The position numbers and the translations under genes were made by a program. The notes beneath the pieces are model-generated. The model made no database searches, was not told the DNA's origin, and was given only the letters and a program-made list of their open reading frames with translations. DNA of 52,624 bases from a virus, in the IMG/VR virus record IMGVR_UViG_3300045738_000739, positions 1-52,624 of that record; one strand, given 5' to 3'. Below, piece after piece: positions 34,370-44,400 of the stretch. Every line of letters starts with the position of its first letter. Position 1 is the stretch's first letter.

Positions 34370-35719
34370 CTACACCACAACCATACGTGTGTTCTTGCCG
34401 TAGTAACGCCGCAAGTTAGGCAGCATTTCCTTGATCTCTTTTTGGTACTCGATTACGCGGGCACCGTAGCCAGAATTGGTCGCGCTCGAAGTCGTACCGA
34501 TGTTCTGGGACAGCCCCGGAATCGAAATGCTCTTCGTGGCGATGCCAGCACCAGCGATCAAGTCGCCAGCGATGTTGAGCACGCCGATGCTCGCCCACAT
34601 CGCGATGATGTGCTTGACATCAGGCGGGACTTTGCTGGGCTCGAATCCGGCACGATAGTCGAAATGCCAGATGCCGGGAATCCTGCCTGTGCGTCCCGAC
34701 CACAGCGGCATGAGCGCACCCGGAATGATCAGCACGTCAGCGATGCTGCCGCGACCGGGAACGATCTGGATAACGCCAGAAGAGCCGCCATCCGTGAGTG
34801 TGACCCATTCGTTGCTGATGATGACCTCTTCTTGCATCGACGGATACTGGAAGGCCACCTTGTCCACGCGAGTGACCGGATAATTCCAGAGCTGGAAATA
34901 CCCCCAGCGTCCCCAGTCTGTCGCGTAGTGGTCTTGAGTCTCCCTCACAAAGTCATGAGCGATCAGATGGATGTCCAGCTCTTTGCTCAGCCAGTCCGCA
35001 CCCGCTTGAATGTAATGCTCGAACATGCGGCGAGGGAAAGGCTCGCCATCATCTTTTGTCAGGTCCGCTCCGAACAGGTAGATCGCCTTCAGCTCATCGA
35101 CCGAGATGAGCAGCGCCTCTTCGTCGTGATCTTCCGTCGCGATGGGCTCGGAATACAGCGACTCGTCAAGCGTGCTGCTATGCAGGTACTTTGCGCGATA
35201 ATAGGATCCGGCTAGCGCACCTTCGTGCGTGTGCTTGTAGAAAATCTTGTCGCTGTGCAGCTCAATTGTCGTCAGTGCGACGTAAGGACCGGCCAGCGCA
35301 AGCGATGACTCCACGACAATTGAATCGTACCGCTGCCGCACAGTCTGAATCGACTGGGACTGGACGACAAGATACGTTCTCCTGATGCCGTCTTCTTCGG
35401 TTCCTTGCGGCGCAGCTTCGACAGCCGGAATCAGCCCAAGCAGGTCAAATCGAATTGTCGCCTGCAAAGGGGCGATGAAGCGTCGCTGATAACCAATCGC
35501 CGGAATGGCCAACTGGTATCGGAAGCCCTGAATCGAATCCAGGCTGAACGCTCCTGCGTTGTCCGTAACAATCTCGACGGGATCCGCAACGACGCCGATC
35601 CCGCCAATCGACTCAGAGGCTCCAACTGACTCTGGCGATGGGGCAAGGCGAACAACGACGTTCTCGACACCGACGCCAGAGGCATCTTGGATGGTGCCGG
35701 TAATCTCCAACGTAGCCAT
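34370..35719 (-). CDS. Head-tail connector protein with N-terminal Ig-like domain
   Basis: The protein has 449 residues. The first 90 follow a carboxypeptidase-regulatory-like / Ig-type pattern (LEITGTIQDASGVGVENVVVRLAP..., then FSLDSIQGFRYQLAIPA). From about 200 on it has an LFGADLTKDDGEPF-to-HYIQAGADWLSKELDIHL segment that resembles the helical core of phage head-tail connector (gp6/adaptor) proteins. The C-terminus has helices around VIEYQKEIKEMLPNLRRYYG. ATG 35719 has GGGAGG upstream. A fusion of an exposed Ig-like domain to a connector is suggested. Confidence 0.55.
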   Translation of the reverse strand: MATLEITGTIQDASGVGVENVVVRLAPSPESVGASESIGGIGVVADPVEIVTDNAGAFSLDSIQGFRYQLAIPAIGYQRRFIAPLQATIRFDLLGLIPAVEAAPQGTEEDGIRRTYLVVQSQSIQTVRQRYDSIVVESSLALAGPYVALTTIELHSDKIFYKHTHEGALAGSYYRAKYLHSSTLDESLYSEPIATEDHDEEALLISVDELKAIYLFGADLTKDDGEPFPRRMFEHYIQAGADWLSKELDIHLIAHDFVRETQDHYATDWGRWGYFQLWNYPVTRVDKVAFQYPSMQEEVIISNEWVTLTDGGSSGVIQIVPGRGSIADVLIIPGALMPLWSGRTGRIPGIWHFDYRAGFEPSKVPPDVKHIIAMWASIGVLNIAGDLIAGAGIATKSISIPGLSQNIGTTSSATNSGYGARVIEYQKEIKEMLPNLRRYYGKNTRMVVV

Positions 35720-35741
35720 TCACGCCTCCCATCCTTCTGTC

Positions 35742-36308
35742 CTAAGACCCTTCCATTCGCCGAATCCCGAACAAGGTGAATCGCGAGTCGTCAAAGTCCG
35801 CGCCCCCGTCGTCGCCGCCCGGTCGGAATCGCATGTAGTTGCCAGCACAGCGTGTCGTGACTGCGAAGTTGCGATCACCGTTCGCTGCGCCATCCAACGC
35901 TGTCCAAGGTCCGAGAAACGACAGCGAGGGATCCGCACCGACAAGCGGCACGGTGCCAGCACCACCCGTCTGCGTGTGCCAGTGCGTATCGAAAGAAAAC
36001 ACCTGATCGAACCATGGTCCCGCCGGATCCATCGCACTCTGGATCGACAACTCGAAGCCGCCGCCATTGGCCACATCGATATTGCCAGCGATGAAGATCG
36101 CGAACAGATCCATCGAGTCGAAGCCCTGCACGTTGATCGAAGCTGACCACGTACTGTTCGCCGACACATCCATATCGACAGCACTGTATTGGCTATCAAT
36201 ATCGATGCGTCGATCAAGCGGATTCAGGCCGCGAACCTGCGCGACACGGAGCCGTCTGGCCGACTGGCTGCCCGGATCGATCTCTGTAGGGATCGGAGAA
36301 CCCGACAT
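35742..36308 (-). CDS. Unknown beta-rich virion protein
   Basis: The protein has 188 residues. It is composed of beta strands and loops with many Gly, Ser, Asp and aromatic residues, and has no known motif. ATG 36308 follows AGGAGG. It lies between a small unknown protein and the connector gene, downstream of the capsid gene. It may be a head decoration or completion protein (context only). Confidence 0.5.
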   Translation of the reverse strand: MSGSPIPTEIDPGSQSARRLRVAQVRGLNPLDRRIDIDSQYSAVDMDVSANSTWSASINVQGFDSMDLFAIFIAGNIDVANGGGFELSIQSAMDPAGPWFDQVFSFDTHWHTQTGGAGTVPLVGADPSLSFLGPWTALDGAANGDRNFAVTTRCAGNYMRFRPGGDDGGADFDDSRFTLFGIRRMEGS

Positions 36309-36320
36309 CAGTCAATCCTC

Positions 36321-36679
36321 CTATCGATGATCCACGAGTAAAGTTACGAGACAGGTATCCGCACCGGGATCCTGATCGATGGTGACAGTCACCTCGGTCG
36401 CCGACGTTGCCTCGACGGAAGCGATCCGCTCAGCATCTCCGACAGGGAAGGCCAGATTGCAAAGCAGCTTCGCTGTCTGGGCATCTCCACCCGCGACCGT
36501 GACGACGACAGTTGTGTCACCGTCAGCCACCGTGCCTTGCAGAATCTCGACGGCGTTCTGCTCATCGATCATCGATTGCAACTTAGTCGCCAAATCGACG
36601 TTGCCGTCTGGGCGATTCGACAACGACGGAAGGTAATCCCGCAGTCGCCTGGTCTCTTCGGTTGTGAGTGATGTCAGGC

Positions 36680-36683
<4 letters not shown>
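36321..36683 (-). CDS. Small head-region protein
   Basis: The protein has 120 residues. A helical N-terminal part (LTTEETRRLRDYLPSL) is followed by a beta-sandwich-like stretch (VADGDTTVVVTVAGGDAQTAKLL, then EVTVTIDQDPG). The start ATG overlaps the previous stop (ATGA). It is part of the small-gene group after the major capsid gene. Its role is unassigned. Confidence 0.5.
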
Positions 36684-37183
<500 letters not shown>

Positions 37184-37216
37184 TTGCATCCCTTCAGTCA
37201 GACGACAATTGCACCT

Positions 37217-38740
37217 TTACGCGAACGCACCCGTTTCGAGGTTGCCGATGTTGGTGTAGATGCCGTTCTTGTTTGGAGCCATGATCTGCAACGCTAAATA
37301 CAAGACCTGCATCCAACGTATGCTCGTGTCGATGGTTGCCAGTGGGATCTTGGTAAACGGCGCGAGTTGTTTTATCTTGATGACATCGCTGGTTTGCGTG
37401 AGCATGTACGCCTTGTTCGTTCCCGGTAGGAAACGATTCATGTCAGTTCGCGCCGTGTCTTCGCTTCCCGGCTGTACCGGAATCTTGAAGATCAAGCGTG
37501 CCGTCGAGATGTCCGCGCCAGCGACGGTGCGATAAACCTCGTAGTACGTTGCTGCGTTAGCACCGCCGAACGACGAATCGCGAATCGTGAAATCGACCAC
37601 GTTGTCCGTAGCCGTAACGGTCGCGGCTGCGGCTGCATCGACGGGTGCCGTCTTACCGTGACGGTTGCACGCAACCACACGGTACTCGTACACACCGACT
37701 TCGCTAGTCGTGAAGAACGCGACCTCGCCGGGATTCGCATTGTTGAACGCGCGAGCAGCCGGATCGGACTGCCATGACGGCACACCCGGAATTGCTCCAC
37801 CACCGATGGCTCCGACAGCCGGAAGACCGGAAGTCGGAATGAAGATGTCGCTGTTCAGTGAGATGTCGCCGAACGGAGTAGCGATCCCCTTGATCGCGAT
37901 GCCAGCCAGCCCATTCTTGGGAGCGGGCAGGTCGTAACGCTCTTTCGGGTACAGGATCTTGCTCAGATCCTTCATGGGTGCCGGCGGCAACCACAAGTCG
38001 GAAGGAGCACCGTAGTTTGGCTCGGAGATCAAACGCTCGGTCATGTCAGCAATGTGATCCTCTGAGAGAGGAGCACCACGCATGTCGATCACGTTGTCCG
38101 TCGCATAGCCGCTGTACTGACCGTCTGCCTGACGGACGTTACCGAAGCTGTGTACGAGGGTCTTTTCCAAGCCGTCGAACTGGATACCTACGAGGTCTTC
38201 GTCGCCATCGAAAAGCGAACGCTCCAATTGTCGTAGCAGGAACAGCGTTCCGTTCACGGTCTCGCGAGCGACGACATCGCCGTGTGCGGCTTTGAGCAAG
38301 CTCATGACATGGGTCACGCGCCGCGTAACGCCCATGAACTTGATCCGCGTGTAGTTACGACGGTAAGTGCTGTCGTCCTCGGTCGGCAGTTCGCCTTCCG
38401 CCATGAACGACGCAACACCGGAGCCGTAACCGAGAAGTTGGTTGAACTCCTCGACGGTATTGTATGCGCTATCCTTGTACAGCGCCTTCCAGAATTTGAC
38501 GTCGCTCGCGCGATACGTGACGTTGAACAGCGTCGCGTCGAGACTCTCGACACGGAGCGGGAAACCTTCACCAGCGGCAACAGCCGGGGCGTTGATGTCC
38601 GCGCCAGCCGTCAGTGCCTTATTCAGCTCACTGACATCAGTTGCAGATGCGGTGCCGCCGATGAGTCCACTTTCTGGCGTTCCCATCGAGGCATTCGCAA
38701 GACCTTCGTAATCTCGCCATGAAACAAATTCACCAGCCAT
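37217..38740 (-). CDS. Major capsid protein with fibronectin-like insertion
   Basis: The protein has 507 residues. It follows the protease and scaffold genes, and a region with RVTHVMSLLKAAHGD and long helical elements is consistent with the HK97 fold. The C-terminal part (about 445-507) has the closing strand and the helix of the P-domain. About residues 345-425 contain a FN3/Ig-like pattern (VGVYEYRVVACNRHGKTAP, then ATYYEVYRTV), likely an externally exposed insertion domain. ATG 38740 has AAGGAG upstream. It is larger than typical (about 300-400 residues) because of this insertion. No maturation cleavage site is certain. Confidence 0.8.
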   Translation of the reverse strand: MAGEFVSWRDYEGLANASMGTPESGLIGGTASATDVSELNKALTAGADINAPAVAAGEGFPLRVESLDATLFNVTYRASDVKFWKALYKDSAYNTVEEFNQLLGYGSGVASFMAEGELPTEDDSTYRRNYTRIKFMGVTRRVTHVMSLLKAAHGDVVARETVNGTLFLLRQLERSLFDGDEDLVGIQFDGLEKTLVHSFGNVRQADGQYSGYATDNVIDMRGAPLSEDHIADMTERLISEPNYGAPSDLWLPPAPMKDLSKILYPKERYDLPAPKNGLAGIAIKGIATPFGDISLNSDIFIPTSGLPAVGAIGGGAIPGVPSWQSDPAARAFNNANPGEVAFFTTSEVGVYEYRVVACNRHGKTAPVDAAAAATVTATDNVVDFTIRDSSFGGANAATYYEVYRTVAGADISTARLIFKIPVQPGSEDTARTDMNRFLPGTNKAYMLTQTSDVIKIKQLAPFTKIPLATIDTSIRWMQVLYLALQIMAPNKNGIYTNIGNLETGAFA

Positions 38741-38789
38741 CGTCTTCTCTCCTTAGATAATCAAAGGGCGAGAACGCCCCTTCTTGGGG

Positions 38790-39821
38790 TCAGGATGCTG
38801 CGCCTACCTGTCGGATTGCAGCCATCACGTTTTGAGGGATGTTTCCAGTTTGCTCGAACAATGCCGTTGCATGCGTGATGCGATCCATCGCAGCGTCGTC
38901 AGTCTGCTCACTCGCGTGAATCATGAGAGTCCGAAGACCACTCTTGATGTCACCTTTAGTCAGGTCATCGTTGCTTTCACCGATCACAGACTTCGCGAGC
39001 TGACGCGAAACGACTTGACCAGTCGAAGTTTGAATTGCGCGTCGCGGAGCCGGCGAACCTTCGACGGTCTCGACACGATCGCCCAGACCCTTGATGATTC
39101 CGTCCTGCTCGGCGATCACGTTGCACAGACCTTTCAGCAGAGAGCCCTGCGCCTTCAGCAGCTCGCGCGTTGCGCGACCGTCGCGACACACCTCAGTCTC
39201 GACCGCATCCATACGCTGGTCGATGCCACCGACAAGCGACTTCAGAAAGTCGCTAGCGTCCACGAGGTTCGACGTGTCTTCGTCTTCTCCGAGAACGTCC
39301 GCAACACTCTTGCTCAGAGCCTCGCTATTGTCGTCTTCGTCTTCGTCAGCCCAGAGGCGTCCCAGCTCTTGCCGTTCGCTCTTGGAAATGGTGCCCGAAT
39401 CGAGCCTCGCCTGGAGAAAGGACTCCCGGCTATTGCCGCTTTCCGACAGTGCCTCTTCGACGGCTGTGTACGCTTCGACAGACTTCATCAAATCTGACAC
39501 GGATACGTCGCCCGACTTCTTCGCCTTCTTCTTCTTCTCCATGTCTTCACCTTCTTCTTCCGACTCGTCGTCGTCGTCCGTGTCTTCCTCTTCGTCGTCG
39601 TCGTCGGGGGAATTGTCGCCTTCTTCGACGGGCAGCGCTTTGAAAGTGTCCTCGTCCAGAAGTTCGTCGTCACCGCCCTTTTCGAGCATGATCTCTGAGT
39701 ATGATTTGTACGTCAGATCCGCTGGGCGCATTCCGCGCGCCAGCACTGACAACGCCCGACCTGCTGGGGTGAGCCCGCCTTCGGGATCCGGCTTTCCGAG
39801 TTTCTGACTTGCTGCTGCCAT
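38790..39821 (-). CDS. Acidic scaffold-like protein
   Basis: The protein has 343 residues. An acidic Asp/Glu run with a Lys cluster (about 75-105) is followed by a long helical region with repeated charged heptads (about 105-240). Between the prohead protease and major capsid genes, such a protein is the classic internal scaffold removed by the protease. The stop of the protease gene lies two bases before the GGGAG-led start. Exact domains are not recognisable. Confidence 0.65.
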   Translation of the reverse strand: MAAASQKLGKPDPEGGLTPAGRALSVLARGMRPADLTYKSYSEIMLEKGGDDELLDEDTFKALPVEEGDNSPDDDDEEEDTDDDDESEEEGEDMEKKKKAKKSGDVSVSDLMKSVEAYTAVEEALSESGNSRESFLQARLDSGTISKSERQELGRLWADEDEDDNSEALSKSVADVLGEDEDTSNLVDASDFLKSLVGGIDQRMDAVETEVCRDGRATRELLKAQGSLLKGLCNVIAEQDGIIKGLGDRVETVEGSPAPRRAIQTSTGQVVSRQLAKSVIGESNDDLTKGDIKSGLRTLMIHASEQTDDAAMDRITHATALFEQTGNIPQNVMAAIRQVGAAS

Positions 39822-39823
39822 CG

Positions 39824-40807
39824 TTATCTCCCGCTGTGGCTGGCCCGGTCCACGATCAGTTCGACCTGTTCAGCCGACAATTGAGGTTTCATGGAGCCGA
39901 CAATAAGTCGAGCCTCAGATTTTGTCATCTCCATTTCGACTGGTTCCTTACTGAACTCTGCCATCGCATCGGCCCAATGGTGGGCGTAGTCAATTGTCGT
40001 CATGACTTCAGGCGTAGCCCGCACTCTGGCCGAATTGTCGCCTTTCGTCAAGTGCGGGTTTTTGCCGGCCACACCGCCTTGATTCGGCTGACCGCCATCT
40101 TCGGACGGAACTGCGCTCAGAAACGAGAGCCCGAACTCTTCTGCGATGGCTTTCTTCTTCTTCTTGCGTTTCTTCGGGGTCTTCTTTTGGTCGTACTGAG
40201 AACCGTCCAGTGATTCTGTTCGTAGCGCGAAACCGCTATCGGTCGCGCCTGCTTCGCTGCCGACCGTATGCCCAGCCGACAATGCCTTGGCAAGCGCAAT
40301 CATCTCGGTCGAGGTATTCACCGGGCAGTGCGTGATCGCCACGTTGCGAACTTCGGCGGCGACAATACGCGAATTGTCGTCTTTGTCGCGACGAAGCACC
40401 TTCCCCTCGATGCTGAAGCCAAGCCGTCGCTCTCCTCCAGTTTTCTGGAGTGCGGCGCACAAGTCGTAAACACGGCGACCTTCGTCGGTGTTCAGCAAAT
40501 AACCCTCTGTCCACCAGCCCTTTTTGTCCGCACGGCGGCCATTTGGCAGCATTGCGCCCTTGGTCACTTGATACGCAGCAGTCGGATAGCCCAGGACATC
40601 AACAGTCTTCTGCCCGTGGTTGTCGTTGAACCAGCCATGCGCCAGGAACGGGCTAAAGTCGAGACCGTCTTGGACGACAACCTCTTGCTGGCGATCGAGG
40701 TCTTGCGTGCTGACGACTCCCCCAACGCGCATCGAACAACCGTCTTCAGCTTCAGACTTCTCCCAAACGCTTAGGGGGATGTGGAATTTGAAAGCTCGGT
40801 CAGACAC
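39824..40807 (-). CDS. Prohead protease
   Basis: The protein has 327 residues, starting with GTG 40807 (GAGG seven bases upstream). The fold follows the HK97-type prohead protease pattern: a catalytic His in NDNHGQK (His about 64) and the Ser in RLGFSIEGK (Ser about 132). The later AITHCPVN strand (about 157-164) also fits. After about residue 175 there is a basic Lys-rich segment (KKTPKKRKKKKK) and an acidic helical tail; many such enzymes are fused to a scaffold-like tail. It is followed by the separate acidic scaffold-like protein, then the capsid gene. It cleaves scaffold during head maturation. Confidence 0.83.
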   Translation of the reverse strand: MSDRAFKFHIPLSVWEKSEAEDGCSMRVGGVVSTQDLDRQQEVVVQDGLDFSPFLAHGWFNDNHGQKTVDVLGYPTAAYQVTKGAMLPNGRRADKKGWWTEGYLLNTDEGRRVYDLCAALQKTGGERRLGFSIEGKVLRRDKDDNSRIVAAEVRNVAITHCPVNTSTEMIALAKALSAGHTVGSEAGATDSGFALRTESLDGSQYDQKKTPKKRKKKKKAIAEEFGLSFLSAVPSEDGGQPNQGGVAGKNPHLTKGDNSARVRATPEVMTTIDYAHHWADAMAEFSKEPVEMEMTKSEARLIVGSMKPQLSAEQVELIVDRASHSGR

Positions 40808-40837
40808 CTGGGATCCTCATCATCGGAGCACCCCGTT

Positions 40838-40853
40838 GACGACAATTATCGTC
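40838..40853. repeat. Near-palindromic motif copy ahead of the protease gene
   Basis: GACGACAATTATCGTC reads the same on both strands except at one base pair. It lies in the 92-bp gap just upstream of the prohead protease gene, 35 bp from another copy at 40886. Its position between genes makes a regulatory role plausible. Confidence 0.6.
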
Positions 40854-40899
40854 GGGCCTTTCACCGTCCTCCGAAGTTTGTCTTGAATTGTCGCCTTTG

Positions 40900-41130
40900 T
40901 CAACCCCGTCGCACACGCAGAGCTGGGATAACACCGGGCTTGTTGGCTAACAACCCCTTGTTGAGCGCACTCGCTACGGCGACAACAACATCTTGTTTGC
41001 AGCTAGGACACGGGCCATGGATCTCACCGTTGTCGGGGTCCACGAGCACGATGCCCAAGCGGAGCCGAAATCCGCCATCGGTAGCTGCGCCACCAATCGA
41101 CTTGCAGCAATGCGGGCATCGAATCTTCAT
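40900..41130 (-). CDS. Small zinc-ribbon protein (Com-like)
   Basis: The protein has 76 residues from ATG 41130, overlapping the previous stop as TGATG. The N-terminus has MKIRCPHC with a second pair CPSC about 40 residues later, a four-cysteine zinc ribbon. Small zinc-ribbon proteins of the Com type regulate translation of the phage mom gene, but this one has no mom neighbour in view. It sits between the giant protein and the head genes. The specific function is unknown. Confidence 0.6.
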   Translation of the reverse strand: MKIRCPHCCKSIGGAATDGGFRLRLGIVLVDPDNGEIHGPCPSCKQDVVVAVASALNKGLLANKPGVIPALRVRRG

Positions 41131-41468
41131 CAGTAAACCTGAAGCCCCAGCACACCCGCAGCCGAAGCTACCCGCGAACCCATGTGGCAGCGGTGAACGG
41201 AGCACGCCTTGGCGACTCCACGAAGCACCCTCTGTAGCCCGTCAGAGCCGTGGTGGCGCATGATGTACGCGCAGGTTGACTGGTGCTCCAGCCAGTCAAC
41301 CAGCCAGTCCAGACGGTTGGAGTCCCCTTCCTCGTAGAGCCGGTCGAATGCCGAGATGTTGGGCAGGGGTAGATCGACCTCGCCGGGCAGCCCGGTCGGT
41401 CCAGCTGACCAGAGAACGTGCTCCAAGCGTAGCCCTCTTGGAAGCTCAAACTGTTTGCTGTGTGGCAT
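41130..41468 (-). CDS. Small unknown protein
   Basis: The protein has 112 residues from ATG 41468, six bases after AAAGGAG (the nearer in-frame ATG 41474 is too close to that site). It has His-rich segments (IMRHHGSDG, VHRCHMG) and two cysteines near the C-terminal third. It overlaps the last bases of the giant protein gene and couples to the zinc-ribbon gene. No function is assigned. Confidence 0.5.
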   Translation of the reverse strand: MPHSKQFELPRGLRLEHVLWSAGPTGLPGEVDLPLPNISAFDRLYEEGDSNRLDWLVDWLEHQSTCAYIMRHHGSDGLQRVLRGVAKACSVHRCHMGSRVASAAGVLGLQVY

Positions 41469-44400
41469 CGTCATCTCCTTTCATGAGTTTGCGAGCAAAG
41501 TCGAAAACTAGGCGAATCGCCTTGGTGATAACAGTGCTGCTAGCCTTGGACAGCGACAGTGAATCGACCTGCTCAAAATGGCCCGCGACCGAGAAGTCTG
41601 TACCTTCCTGCACGTTTCGGATGATCTGTTCAAAGCTGATCTTGCGGCTTCTGCCCATCGCTCGGGTGCGCCGCTCAGTCGCAACGGGGTGCTCTTTCTC
41701 GTAGCCGGTAAAAACGCGCTGTGGGTCCGGTTTCTCACCATCCACCTTTTTCGGATGGTGAACATGAACCTGGCCAACATTCCCAGATGTGCCCAGCACT
41801 CGCACGTTGACGAGGTATTTCTTCGTTTTAAGCACCGCTCGATCTTCGGGAGTCAGCATGTCGATGAGGCGATTCTGGACATCGTCGTTGGAAACGATGC
41901 CACCCATCGGGCCAGCCTTCATAGCCTGCTCAACTTCGTCCCGCTTATCCTCCATCCAAGTAAAAATCTCGTCAGCTCGAATCGCGAGGTACACCGCAGC
42001 AGCATCGTGCGAACCCGTGCCCGTCGCGGGGTCGTGCTGAACGAAGCCTGCATCCATGACAGCCTTTCGCTCCGCTTCGGAGAGTTGGTAAATCGTGTCG
42101 CCGACTGTCACCGCTTTGCCGTCTAGCGCGTCACGCACTGCGCTCTCAGCATTGACGCAGTGCATAGGCCCGCCACGCGCTAGCGAGGCGTAAGTGCCTG
42201 ACTCAATCTTTTCGGCGAGGTCTACCATCTCCCCCTGCGGAATCGAGATCACTGTTCCGGTACCGCCAGGGATTTTCCGTTTATTCAGCTCATTTAAGAG
42301 CTGATACTGGGTGTTTGCGCCAAGCGTGGCCGCCGTCGCGCACTTGTTGGCCAATAACGTCCACTCGGCAGCAAGCCGGCGTATCTGGGAGCGCGATTCG
42401 CTGGACGGTGGGGCTCCAGGGCAAAGGCGAGTGCGATAATCCTCAGACACCTCAAGACAGCGTGTGCGGATCAACGACAAGGCACCCTCGAACTGCATAC
42501 TTTTAAGCTGCTCGCCTTCGCGTCCAGCGATAGGCCCATTCAAAGTGAGCTTGCCGATATGGCCGACTGGGCGGTCACGCGGACCCGCCTCAAAGATGGC
42601 AGCTTCCATATTTCTGATCTTGCTGAATGGCCCGCTACCGTCGTACTTGGGCCGACCCTTGTCGTCGTACTCCTGAACCATGAACGGGATCTTCTTGCCG
42701 TTCTCGTCCAACTTCGGTTGATTCTGGTCGTCGGTCTCCCAAACAGATTCACCCTTGTGATTCTTCTTCTGAGACATGATGGCGCGACCCAACAGCTTAC
42801 CTTTGACGGCTGCCGGCAGCATCCGCGCGCACCGGGTCGTCCGCTGATCCTCTGCCATCGGGCTCGCCAACGTGTCGTACTTGAGCATTTCGGTGGCATT
42901 ACCGAGATTCATTCCAACCTGCGCAGCATCGGAACAAACGATGACCTCGCAGTTGTTGAAAACCGTCGTCTGCTTAGACGACAATACAGGCGTGTCAGTC
43001 GCACCCTGTTTTGCCAATGCGGTGTACTCTTCTTTCAACGATTGAAGTTCTCTCTTCGCACCCTTCTGGTCGTCGTCAGCCATCTTGTTCGGATCCCCAA
43101 TCTTGGCGATTCGACTCAAAATAGCAGCAGAGCGTTTCGTCCCGTTAAAAGCACGCTTCTCTGTCGTACCATCGCCTTTGGAAACCAAAACGAACGACTC
43201 CGGTGCTTCGATCTTGAACTGCGCGAAAATCTGACTGCGCTGCTCTGCCGTCCACTGGCTAAGCGCAACGTCGTCGGGAGGCTTGCGGTCACCTGGATAG
43301 AGCATCCAGTTCGATTCGTATTCTTTGCCCTTATCCCCAAACACACCCTTCGCGTCCTTCCACGTACTCGCGGGACGGGGCTCAGTGCATTTATGGACAA
43401 AGAGAGAGACCTCGGAATCGCGCTGTAGTGCATCTTTGACCTTCTGGAAGATCGCGACATTCAGCTCACGATCGCCTGTATAGGTCGCGCCAATATAGGT
43501 GACAAAATACTTGTCGTTGGGACTACCATTCTTGGTCGTCTTGTCCTCGGGATCGTAATGCGGCGAACCTTCGAGAACTTCGTTCACATCCCGAAAGCCC
43601 ATCTGCCGCATCTTCGCTTCCATTGTGCGGCACGAGTCGAGAATGCTGTTACCGAACATAACTAGCTGACGCGCGCCATCCGGTCCTGCCTTCCCACCCT
43701 GGCTATAGAACCGGGTGACGTGATCCTCCAGCTCATCCGCCTTCGCGTTCTGGTGGGTACACGCTATGTCGAACTTGTTGCGCTCAGCACGCATGCCGGG
43801 GTCAAAGATGCTTTTGACGAGTGCCGAAACATCCTTTTCCTTGACGATCAAAACCTCGCCGGTCCCAAGCACGCGAACACCCGCTTGACCCACTGGTGCT
43901 GCGATGTCGGGATCATACCGAAACTGCGGAGGCACCCAGTTCTTACGCGCCTCTTTCGCAGCCTCGCGCTCTTCGGGTTGCAAACCGCGTGGCACTCCCG
44001 GCGGAACGATACCCGCAGCCTTCATCGCGCTAGCCGACAATTGGACTAGAGCACCCGACCTGACTGCCGCGAAACCTTCCTTGCTCAGATCCTTGGGCCT
44101 GTGATTCTTCTCATCCCAGTCTTTCGGCATGAAGACCACATGCTGCGATCCTTTGGGATCCGAAATCCAATTGTCGTCGGTCGTGAGCTGAACCGGATCG
44201 CCGCTGTGGTCGGCTGACCACGACTGCTCAATGATCGTAGGCGAAGGGTGGATCTGGAGCAGCGCTCGACCTTCCTCCAGCGAGATCCCAAGACGGTTGC
44301 AGACGTTCTGGAGACCTTCCTCCCAATCCCCGTCAGGCGGCTCAAGCTGAAGCTCCGTGCGCAGCGCACGCTGAAAGTGCAGCGCTCGGTCGATCTCATC

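Larger units (their letters stand above)
39330..40893. repeat. Cluster of dispersed-motif copies in scaffold/protease genes
   Basis: Eleven copies of CGACAAT or ATTGTCG occur in about 1.56 kb (positions near 39330, 39611, 39877, 39899, 39994, 40034, 40278, 40361, 40374, 40841, 40886). That is one per about 140 bp, against about one per 530 bp elsewhere. Two copies of AGCCGACAAT at 39872 and 39895 are in the same orientation, 23 bp apart. Confidence 0.7.

Noticed and set aside
42559-43428. Plus-strand open frame of 289 codons
   Set aside because: It is wholly inside the giant minus-strand gene, has no ribosome site, and its product is Arg/Leu-rich low-information sequence typical of an antisense frame.
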